Shown here: positions 23,363 through 30,865 of the stretch, piece by piece
Layout: every line of letters starts with the position of its first letter
Numbering within the stretch: position 1 is the stretch's first letter
Origin: AP-15 sp963736715
Lineage (GTDB): Bacteria > Pseudomonadota > Alphaproteobacteria > ATCC43930 > CGMCC-115725
DNA: 64,000 bases
Direction of reading: 5' to 3'
Assembly: GCA_963736715.1 (NCBI GenBank)
Contig: CAVTQA010000045.1
Location: forward strand, 1 to 64,000
Notes under the pieces: generated by a model
Database searches by the model: none
What the model saw: the letters and a program-made list of their open reading frames with translations, nothing else
What the model was told of the DNA's origin: nothing
Position numbers and translations under genes: made by a program

Positions 23363-25393
23363 CTATTGCGCAGCGTCGGCCGTGCGCGAGGCGAGCACCT
23401 TCTCCGCCGGTCTGCCGGTCAGCTCCTGCATATGGTCGAACTGATGGGCGAAGCTGCCGACCCCCATCGTCAGCGATCGCAGCTCGACGATCAGGTCATG
23501 CAATTCGCTTTGCGGCAGATGGGCGCTGACGACGTCCCAGCCGGGCCAGTCGGATTTGGCGTCGTAGCCGAGGATCTGGCCGCGCCGTCCCGAGACCAAT
23601 CGCTGAACCCGCGCGGTAAACGCGTTCGGCACGGAGATCTCGACCGAGTCGATCGGCTCGAGCAGGATCGGCTCGCATTTCGGCAATGCTTCCTGGACCG
23701 CCTGCCGTCCTGCCGTCTTGAATGCCTGGTCGGAGCTGTCGACGGCGTGGAATTGGCCGGTGATCAGATTGACCGCGGCATCGACGACGGGGAATCCCAG
23801 CGGACCGTGGCGCAACGCTTCGGTCACGCCTTCCTCGACCGCCGGGATGTAGTTGCGGGGGATCGCGCCGCCGACGACGCTGTCGGTAAAAGTGAAGCCG
23901 GAGCCGCGCGGCAGGGCCTTCACCTCGATCGTGACATCGGCGAACTGGCCATGCCCGCCGCTCTGACGCTTGAAGCGGGAGTGCTGCTGAGTGCCGCGCC
24001 GGATCGTCTCCTTGTAAGGGACTGCCGCACGCCTGCCATTGACCGCCAGGTTGTGGCGGGTGCGCAGGCGGTCGATCGCGATCTGCAGATGAATGTCGCC
24101 CTGGCCCCACAGCACCATTTCCTGGGTATCGGCATTCTGCTCGAGCTCGATGGTGGGGTCCTCCTCGATCAGCTTGCCGATCGCGCCGGTGAGCTTGACG
24201 TCGTCCTGACGCCGCTCGGAGGTGATCGCGAGGCCGTAAACCGGTTGCGGGCGTTCCGGCTGCAGCAATGGCGCCGCCTTGCCGGACGGGGTCAGGACCG
24301 TGCCGGTGGCGATCTCCTCCATTCGCGTCAGCCCGACGACTTCGCCCGCCTGAGCGGCGGGAACCTTCTCCTGCTGAGCGCCGACCAGGCGCAAAACGCC
24401 GGCGACGCGGCTGCCGTTGAGCACCATGCCCTCGGAAATCGAGCCGCGCCAGACGCGAACCAATGACAGCTTGCCGGTATGCGGCAGGTGATAGGTTTTG
24501 AAGACCTGCGCCAAGGGCTCGCCTTCCGGAGCGATCCCCAGCCGTTCTGCAGTCTCCTGCGGCGTCGGCCCCTCATGGCGCAGCGCCTTCCACAGCCGCC
24601 GTATTCCAAAGTCCGCCTGCCCCGAGCCGAGAAACACCGGCACAACTTGCGCGCCCCTCAAGGTGCGGGTCAGGTGCTTATAGATTTCCTCCTTGGGCGG
24701 CTCGACCTCCTCCAGCAATTGCTCGAGCAAGGTGTCGTCAAAATCGGCGAGCTTTTCGATCAGCCCGGTGCGCGTTGCGCCTTCCTGCTCCCAGAAATTG
24801 TCGGGCAGCGGCATCAGATCCGACGGCTGGCCCGGCCGGTAACGATAGGCGCGCTCGCTGACCAGGTCGACATACCCGGTGACCTCGCCGTCCGGCCCGC
24901 GCAGCGGCACCTGCCGCAGCACGAGCGGGCGCTCGGAGACCGATTGCAAGGCGGCCAGCAGATCCCGCACCCGCGCGCTCGCGTTGTCCATCTTGTTGAT
25001 GAAGAGCATGTGCGGGATCTTGTGCCGGTCGAGAAACCGCAAGAGAGCGCTGATCGTCAGAGCGCGCTCGACCTCCGGCTCGACAACGACGACGGCGACG
25101 TCGCTGACCAGCAACGCCGATTGCGCCTCATTGAGCAGTTCGACCGAGCCCGGGCAGTCGAGGATCGTCCAACGGTCCCCGAGAAAACTCGCACCGGCGA
25201 CGTTAAGCTCGGTCGACATCTGGCGGGCGCGCGCTTCCGGCGAATGATCCCCGACCGAGTTGCCGTCGCGCACGCTGCCGCGCCGGCTGGTGCTGCCGCT
25301 GGCGTGCAGCAAAGCCTCGAGCAGGGTGGTCTTGCCCGAAAGATACGGACCGATCAGCGCGGCACAACGCGGTGCTTCAGTGGTATTCGCCAT
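23363..25393 (-). CDS. Elongation factor G-like GTPase
   Basis: 676 residues of the EF-G2/FusA-like group. The G1 loop is GPYLSGKTT, G3 is DCPGSVEL, and G4 is NKMD. Domains II to V follow, including VPYKETIRRGTQQHSRFKRQ SGGHGQFADV (domain IV) and a C-terminal domain V. The G1 motif departs from canonical GHxxxGKT, so it is likely a paralog and not the cellular EF-G. Its role in bacteria is unclear. The ATG at 25393 has ggagg 6-7 bp upstream. The next gene upstream, aspC-type, is on the same strand 160 bp away. Confidence 0.88.
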   Translation of the reverse strand: MANTTEAPRCAALIGPYLSGKTTLLEALLHASGSTSRRGSVRDGNSVGDHSPEARARQMSTELNVAGASFLGDRWTILDCPGSVELLNEAQSALLVSDVAVVVVEPEVERALTISALLRFLDRHKIPHMLFINKMDNASARVRDLLAALQSVSERPLVLRQVPLRGPDGEVTGYVDLVSERAYRYRPGQPSDLMPLPDNFWEQEGATRTGLIEKLADFDDTLLEQLLEEVEPPKEEIYKHLTRTLRGAQVVPVFLGSGQADFGIRRLWKALRHEGPTPQETAERLGIAPEGEPLAQVFKTYHLPHTGKLSLVRVWRGSISEGMVLNGSRVAGVLRLVGAQQEKVPAAQAGEVVGLTRMEEIATGTVLTPSGKAAPLLQPERPQPVYGLAITSERRQDDVKLTGAIGKLIEEDPTIELEQNADTQEMVLWGQGDIHLQIAIDRLRTRHNLAVNGRRAAVPYKETIRRGTQQHSRFKRQSGGHGQFADVTIEVKALPRGSGFTFTDSVVGGAIPRNYIPAVEEGVTEALRHGPLGFPVVDAAVNLITGQFHAVDSSDQAFKTAGRQAVQEALPKCEPILLEPIDSVEISVPNAFTARVQRLVSGRRGQILGYDAKSDWPGWDVVSAHLPQSELHDLIVELRSLTMGVGSFAHQFDHMQELTGRPAEKVLASRTADAAQ

Positions 25394-25552
25394 GGGCGCC
25401 TCCATCATCCTGAGAAGCTGCCGCCGAAGACCGCGACCGCGGGCCCGGCGGCGCCGTTATCTGTTTCCGAAGTTGCGCGCCGGCCGGCAGGATGGCAATC
25501 GAAATTTCGCGCGTCCAATCCCGCGGATCGCGGCGGTTTCGGCAGCCGTCAA

Positions 25553-26758
25553 CTATGCCATCAACGCGCGGCAGGCCCGGTCGATGCGTCCGCAAGCGTC
25601 GCGCAACACCTCGGTCGAGGTCGCGTAGGAAATGCGAAAATGCGGCGACAGCCCGAAGGCGGCGCCGTGCACCACCGCGACCCCGGTTTCCTCGAGCAAA
25701 TAGCGAACGAAATCCTCGTCGTTGGTTATCGCCCGGCCGGCCGGCGTTCGTTTGCCGATCACGCCGGCGCAGGACGGATAGACATAGAACGCGCCCTCGG
25801 GCCGGGGGCAGAAGAGACCCGGGACCCGGTTCAGCATATCGACGACGAGGTCCCGGCGCTCCTTGAAGCTGCGGTTATGGACCGGGATGAAATCCTGCGG
25901 GCCCGTCAGAGCCTCGACCGCCGCCGCCTGGCTGATCGAGCACGGGTTCGCGGTCGAATTCGACTGGATCGCGCCCATCGCCTTGATCAGCGCCTTGGGG
26001 CCGCCGCCATAGCCGAGCCGCCAGCCGGTCATGCAATAGGCCTTCGACACGCCGTTCACGGTCAAGGTTCGCTCGTAGAGGCGTGGCTCGACCTGGGCAA
26101 TGGTCCGGTACTCGAAATCGTCGTAGACGAGGTGCTCGTACATGTCGTCGGTCATCACCCAGACATGCGGGTGGCGCAGCAAAACCTCGGCAACACCCTC
26201 CAATTCCGACTCGGTGTAAGCGGCCCCGGTCGGGTTCGACGGCGAGTTCAGGATCAACCACTTGGTGCGCGGCGTGATGGCCGCGTCGAGATCCTCGGGC
26301 CGCATTTTGAAGTGATTGTTCTGCGGGCACGGCACCGGCACGGGAGTGCCCTCGCACAGCAGAACCATCTCCGGGTAGGACACCCAGAACGGTGCCGGAA
26401 TGACGACCTCGTCCCCGGGATTGATCGTGGCGACCATCGCATTGTACAGCACCTGCTTGCCGCCGGCGCTGATCGTGATCTGCGAGGTCTCGTAATCGAG
26501 CCCGTTTTCGCGCTTGAACTTGCCGCATACGGCGCGCTTCAACTCGATCGTGCCGTCGAAGGTCGTGTAGCGCGTTTCGCCGCGCCGCATCGCCGCGATC
26601 GCCGCTTCCTGGATATTTGGCGGGGTATCGAAATCCGGCTCGCCGACCGACAGGCTGACGATATCGTGCCCGGCCGCCTTCAATTCTGTCGCAAGTGCGG
26701 TCATCGCCATCGTCGGCGACGGTTTGACGCGAGCAAGACGGTCGGCAAGAAAGGACAT
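25553..26758 (-). CDS. Aspartate-type class I aminotransferase
   Basis: 401 residues of the fold-type I AspC/AatA type. The PLP lysine is Lys239 in NGVSKAYCMTGWRLGY, and NSPSNPTG (171-178) marks the substrate and cofactor region. It probably moves amino groups between aspartate or another amino acid and 2-oxoglutarate, the subgroup being the Ib gamma type common in alphaproteobacteria. The gene is a single transcription unit; upstream of it the 372-bp space to the next gene holds a REP element and no gene I can support. Confidence 0.9.
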   Translation of the reverse strand: MSFLADRLARVKPSPTMAMTALATELKAAGHDIVSLSVGEPDFDTPPNIQEAAIAAMRRGETRYTTFDGTIELKRAVCGKFKRENGLDYETSQITISAGGKQVLYNAMVATINPGDEVVIPAPFWVSYPEMVLLCEGTPVPVPCPQNNHFKMRPEDLDAAITPRTKWLILNSPSNPTGAAYTESELEGVAEVLLRHPHVWVMTDDMYEHLVYDDFEYRTIAQVEPRLYERTLTVNGVSKAYCMTGWRLGYGGGPKALIKAMGAIQSNSTANPCSISQAAAVEALTGPQDFIPVHNRSFKERRDLVVDMLNRVPGLFCPRPEGAFYVYPSCAGVIGKRTPAGRAITNDEDFVRYLLEETGVAVVHGAAFGLSPHFRISYATSTEVLRDACGRIDRACRALMA

Positions 26759-26968
26759 GACAGGCCTGAGTATGCGAGGAGATCGACCGACGAAGCTACA
26801 CGCGAACCCACTCGGTGTGAAGCCGGTTCCAGCCCGGGCCGCGCGTCTGTTTTGGACAGCCGGACACGCTGAAATTATCGTGGTTTTGTTGATCCCGACC
26901 CGCTAGTTCCAATACGATCGGTGCGAGTGTCTGACCCGCGATGAAATGAGCGATCCCCAGAACGATAT

Positions 26969-27070
26969 CGTCGCCCCGCGAAAGCGGCGGTCCAGAGCCT
27001 GCCCCTGGCATGAACAGCGGGCGACCGCTCACCCTGCTGCCCTGGGTTCCCGCTTTCGCAGGAATGACGG
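26969..27070. repeat. REP element with a gene-less copy of the cassette core
   Basis: The outer arms are cgtcgccccgcgaaagcgg on the left and cccgctttcgcaggaatgac on the right. Between them, gagcctgcccctggcatgaa ca at 26995-27016 is the same core as in the inverted repeats around the GIY-YIG gene, followed by gggcg and cgctcaccc-like bases as at 5704-5720. The 24-base hairpin segment of the cassette (from ctgctttcgcc onward) is absent here, and no nuclease gene is present. It is a solo member of the same repeat family. Confidence 0.75.
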
Positions 27071-27130
27071 TCGAATAGTCAATCTTCCACGCTACTTCCG
27101 GGTCGGACCGCGAACTGTGAGGTTGGAAAT

Positions 27131-27349
27131 ATGAATAAGTTCAGCTGCACCAGGTCGTTAGGCGAGGAAATCTATTACGCGACGCTGATCGCCGAAAACG
27201 AACAGCAAGCAAAAGAAATGGCGATCGATGAGACCAACAAGAAATTCTCGAAAAGTGGCGGTCGGGCCAGAGAATGGAGCATCAGGGTTCTCGATCCGGA
27301 CGTCGACGGCCCCGCCCAAATCCTCGACTGCGGTTACCGCGAGGCCTAG
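27131..27349 (+). CDS. Small hypothetical protein
   Basis: 72 residues, acidic and basic residues mixed, with no membrane segment or known motif. The wording YYATLIAENEQQAKEMAIDE suggests a small alpha-beta fold. A gaggttggaaat stretch before the ATG can serve as SD. It stands between a REP element and uvrB on the same strand as uvrB. Base composition is less GC-rich than its neighbours in the first half. I cannot assign a function. Confidence 0.45.
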   Translation: MNKFSCTRSLGEEIYYATLIAENEQQAKEMAIDETNKKFSKSGGRAREWSIRVLDPDVDGPAQILDCGYREA

Positions 27350-27494
27350 CGTCTCGGTCCTCAGCTTATCGTGAGCCGGACTAACCGGCGGGAGGACCAA
27401 TCGGGCCGATGACCAGGGCGCCGGCATGGATTTGTCGCGCACCGGGTCGGTAACTTATATACCATTTGACCGCCCTGCTTACCCGGTGTCTGGC

Positions 27495-29705
27495 ATGAAA
27501 TCGGCTGACGCCCTGGACCTGATCACGATGCTGCCGCTGATGGCCGCCGAGCGGCCGCAGAGCGATATCGGCCGGCCTTTTCAGCTGCAATCCGAATTCC
27601 GGCCGGCCGGCGACCAGCCACAGGCGATCGAGGAATTGTGTCAAGGGATCGCCGCCGGCGAGCGCGAGCAGGTGCTGCTCGGCGTTACCGGCTCGGGCAA
27701 GACCTTCACGATGGCGCATGTCATCGAGCGCACCGGGCGCCCAGCGATCATTCTCGCACCCAACAAAACCTTGGCCGCGCAGCTCTACGGCGAGATGAAG
27801 AGCTTCTTCCCGGAAAACGCGGTCGAATACTTCGTCTCTTATTACGATTATTACCAGCCGGAGGCCTATGTCCCGCGCACCGACACCTATGTCGAGAAGG
27901 AATCGTCGCTGAACGAGCAGATCGACCGGATGCGCCACTCGGCAACACGGGCAATCCTCGAGCGCCGCGATGTCGTTGTCGTCGCCTCGGTCTCCTGCAT
28001 CTACGGCATCGGCTCGGTCGAGACCTATTCGCAGATGACCCTGTCGCTAGCCAAGGGCGACCGGATCAACCGCACGCAGCTGCTCGCCAGGTTTGTCGAA
28101 TTGCAATACCGGCGCAACGATCACAATTTCTTCCGCGGCTCGTTCCGGGTGCGCGGCGACACGATCGAACTGTTTCCGGCGCACTACGAAGACCGCGCAT
28201 GGCGGATCTCGCTGTTCGGCGACGAGATCGAGGCGATCCACGAGATCGATCCACTGACCGGCGAAAAGACCGCCTCGTTGCACTCGGTCAAAATTTACGC
28301 CAATAGCCATTACGTGACGCCGCGGCCGACCCTGCTGCAGGCGATCGAGCAGATCAAGCGCGACCTCAAAATTCGCCTCGATGAGCTTCACACGGAAGGG
28401 AAATTACTGGAGGCGCAGCGCCTCGAACAGCGCACGACCTACGATTTGGAGATGATCGAGGCGACAGGCAGCTGCGCCGGGATCGAGAACTATTCCCGTT
28501 ATTTGACCGGCCGCAAGCCGGGCGAGCCGCCGCCGACCTTCTTCGAATACATGCCGCGCGACGCGCTCGTTTTCGTCGACGAGTCGCATGTCACGGTGCC
28601 GCAGCTCGGCGGCATGTTCGGCGGCGACTGGACGCGCAAAACGTGCCTTGCTGAATACGGTTTCCGGTTGCCGTCCTGCACTGACAACCGGCCGCTCAAA
28701 TTCGAGGAATGGGATGGGCTGCGCGGCCAGACGATCTTTGTCTCGGCCACCCCCGGCCCTTGGGAGATGCGGCGCACCGGCGGCGTCTTTGTCGAGCAGA
28801 TCGTGCGCCCGACGGGTCTCGTCGATCCTCCATGTATCATTCGGCCGGTCGACAACCAGGTCGACGATCTGATGGCGGAGTGCCGCGAGGCCGCGTTACG
28901 AGGTCACCGTGTCATGGTCACGACCCTGACCAAGAAAATGGCGGAGGCGTTGACCGAATACCTGCACGAGGCCGGGCTGCGCGTGCGCTATATGCATTCC
29001 GATATCGACACGATCGAGCGCATCGAGATCATCCGCGATCTTCGCCTCGGCATGTTCGACGTGCTGATCGGGATCAACCTGCTGCGCGAGGGGCTCGACA
29101 TCCCGGAATGCGCGCTGATGGCGGTCCTCGACGCCGACAAGGAGGGCTATCTGCGCTCGCGCACCTCGTTGATCCAGACGATCGGCAGGGCTGCTCGCCA
29201 CATCGATGGCCGCGCGATCCTCTATGCCGACCGAATGACTGACAGTCTCAAGGCCGCGATCGACGAGACCAACCGCAGGCGCGAAAAGCAGCAGGCCTAC
29301 AATGCCGCAAATGGGATCACGCCCGAAAGCGTGCGGCGCGGCATCTCCGATATCCTCGAAAGCGTCTATGAACGCGATCACGTGACCTTTGGGCTGTCTG
29401 AAGGCGAAGCGGCGCATTACCAGGGCGCCGACCTGAAGACGGTCATCGCCGATCTCGAAAAGCGCATGCGGGAGGCGGCCGCCGATCTGGAATTCGAGGA
29501 GGCGGCCCGGCTGCGCGACGAGATCCGTCGTCTGGAGCAGGCCGATCTGGGCCTCTCGGTTGCGCTGCCGAACGGGGCCGGAGCCGGACCCCGGCGCGCC
29601 GAGGCTCAGCGGGGCCGCTCGATCGCGGGACGCGCCGGCGTCTCGGCGCGCGACGTCGTCCGGGCCAAGATGCGGGCTCGTAAGGAACGTCGTGCCCGTC
29701 GGTAA
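27495..29705 (+). CDS. uvrB: UvrABC excision repair protein UvrB
   Basis: Helicase-like damage-verification subunit of nucleotide excision repair. Walker A is GVTGSGKT (63-70 from this start), the beta-hairpin region is YYDYYQPEAYVP (117-128), helicase motif II appears as DESH, and the C-terminal UVR motif (DLKTVIADLEKRMREAAADL onward) contacts UvrC. About 736 residues; a start at 27426 would add 23 residues of poor coding character, and ATGs at 27528 and 27540 are also possible. It overlaps the downstream SDR gene by 14 bp. uvrC follows close by, but in a separate unit. Confidence 0.96.
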   Translation: MKSADALDLITMLPLMAAERPQSDIGRPFQLQSEFRPAGDQPQAIEELCQGIAAGEREQVLLGVTGSGKTFTMAHVIERTGRPAIILAPNKTLAAQLYGEMKSFFPENAVEYFVSYYDYYQPEAYVPRTDTYVEKESSLNEQIDRMRHSATRAILERRDVVVVASVSCIYGIGSVETYSQMTLSLAKGDRINRTQLLARFVELQYRRNDHNFFRGSFRVRGDTIELFPAHYEDRAWRISLFGDEIEAIHEIDPLTGEKTASLHSVKIYANSHYVTPRPTLLQAIEQIKRDLKIRLDELHTEGKLLEAQRLEQRTTYDLEMIEATGSCAGIENYSRYLTGRKPGEPPPTFFEYMPRDALVFVDESHVTVPQLGGMFGGDWTRKTCLAEYGFRLPSCTDNRPLKFEEWDGLRGQTIFVSATPGPWEMRRTGGVFVEQIVRPTGLVDPPCIIRPVDNQVDDLMAECREAALRGHRVMVTTLTKKMAEALTEYLHEAGLRVRYMHSDIDTIERIEIIRDLRLGMFDVLIGINLLREGLDIPECALMAVLDADKEGYLRSRTSLIQTIGRAARHIDGRAILYADRMTDSLKAAIDETNRRREKQQAYNAANGITPESVRRGISDILESVYERDHVTFGLSEGEAAHYQGADLKTVIADLEKRMREAAADLEFEEAARLRDEIRRLEQADLGLSVALPNGAGAGPRRAEAQRGRSIAGRAGVSARDVVRAKMRARKERRARR

Positions 29706-30531
29706 CGGCGTCGGTAATGCCGTCGGCAATGCCGGGCCCGGCAACCAGCCGACCGGAGCGCTGCCGGTTCCACCAATTCCACGCGCGGCCCTGGTAACCG
29801 GCGGCGCACAGCGGATCGGCCGTGCCCTCTCCCTTGCGCTCGCCGAGGACGGTTTCGCCGTCGCGGTTCATTATCACGGCTCGCGCGATGCCGCTCAAAA
29901 TCTGGCCGGCCTGATCCGCGGTAAAGGCGGCGCGGCGGTTGCTCTTGCCGCCGATCTCGCCGATGAGGGAGCCGTTTCCGCGCTGCTGCCGCGCGCCGAG
30001 CGCGAACTAGGGCCGATTGGATGCCTGATCAACAACGCTGCGGTCTTCGCCAACGATACGGTGGAGACGGCAACGCGCGAAAGCTGGGGTTCGCATATCG
30101 CGGTGAATCTGCGCGCCCCGTTTGTCCTGATCCAAAATTTCGCAGCCCGATTACCGGCGCATGCGAGTGGCGTCATCGTTAATCTGTTGGATCAGCGGGT
30201 ATGGTCGCTAACGCCCTATTTCGTGTCCTACACCTTGGCGAAGGCGGGGTTGTGGACCTTGACGCAGACGATGGCGCTCGCCTTGGCGCCGCGGATTCGG
30301 GTCAATGGCATCGGCCCCGGTCCGACAGTACCGAGCCCGCGGCAGACCCCGGACCAGTTCGCCCGGCAATGCGAACTGATGCCGTTGCGCCGCGGCACCA
30401 GCCCTGGGGAGATCGCGGCAGCGATGCGCTTCATCTTGGCGGCGCCGGCGATGACCGGTCAAATGATCGCACTCGATGGCGGACAGCATCTCGGCTGGGC
30501 GCAACCGCAGCGACAGCTGTCGGTCGAATAA
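29692..30531 (+). CDS. SDR-family reductase, pteridine-reductase/FolM-like
   Basis: 279 residues of the short-chain dehydrogenase/reductase fold. The nucleotide-binding motif is TGGAQRIG (36-43) and the active-site pair is in SYTLAKAGLW (Tyr-x3-Lys). The arginine-bearing TGxxxRIG form and the ending GQMIALDGGQHLGW resemble FolM/pteridine reductases that use NADPH on biopterin- or monapterin-type substrates. That assignment is moderate. The GTG at 29692 has aagga 5 bp upstream and overlaps uvrB, so the two are likely cotranscribed. The N-terminal ~25 residues are repetitive (GVGNAVGNAG) and may be untranslated. Confidence 0.72.
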   Translation: MPVGNGVGNAVGNAGPGNQPTGALPVPPIPRAALVTGGAQRIGRALSLALAEDGFAVAVHYHGSRDAAQNLAGLIRGKGGAAVALAADLADEGAVSALLPRAERELGPIGCLINNAAVFANDTVETATRESWGSHIAVNLRAPFVLIQNFAARLPAHASGVIVNLLDQRVWSLTPYFVSYTLAKAGLWTLTQTMALALAPRIRVNGIGPGPTVPSPRQTPDQFARQCELMPLRRGTSPGEIAAAMRFILAAPAMTGQMIALDGGQHLGWAQPQRQLSVE

Positions 30532-30780
30532 GAGGACCCAACGGGAGAAGAACAAAGTGGTCGCGGACCCTGTGGCGCTTATTTGTTCACAGGCGAGGCT
30601 GTGGCGATGCCACAGTTGGGGCAAGGAGCCGATTGTTACATTTTGTCATGAAAATTAACCATTTCAGAACAAAGCAAATATTTTTCAATGGCATAGCTAT
30701 TTGCCTAAAATTTAATCAAATGTCACAAATGCCCGGCATGCCTACAATCCGGGTTTGCTCGCCCCAAGTTTTCAACAGAG

Positions 30781-30802
30781 TTATCCACCGATTTCGTGGA
30801 TA
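30781..30802 (+). promoter_or_regulatory. Inverted DnaA-box-like pair downstream of an AT-rich tract
   Basis: The arms tatccac (30782-30788) and gtggata (30796-30802) form a perfect inverted repeat with a 7-base spacer; ttatccac is 8 of the 9 bases of a DnaA box. About 100 bp of very AT-rich sequence (near 30640-30740) precedes it. It lies in the 334-bp space between the SDR gene and uvrC. A role in uvrC expression or DnaA binding is possible; the site could also be chance. No other gene is seen in this space. Confidence 0.3.
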
Positions 30803-30865
30803 CCCGGAATCAATGTGTCGTCTCAATTAGTTGACGAGACGGTGACGGAAACGGCTGACGAAAAG

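Noticed and set aside
24479..26872. A 797-codon open frame on the plus strand
   Set aside because: It lies antisense to the EF-G-like and aminotransferase genes, both strongly supported, and its product has the Arg/Pro-rich composition typical of frames opposite GC-rich genes.
30640..30802. A full replication origin
   Set aside because: Only one pair of DnaA-like boxes and no usual neighbours (dnaA, hemE, parAB) are seen; kept only as a weak regulatory site.
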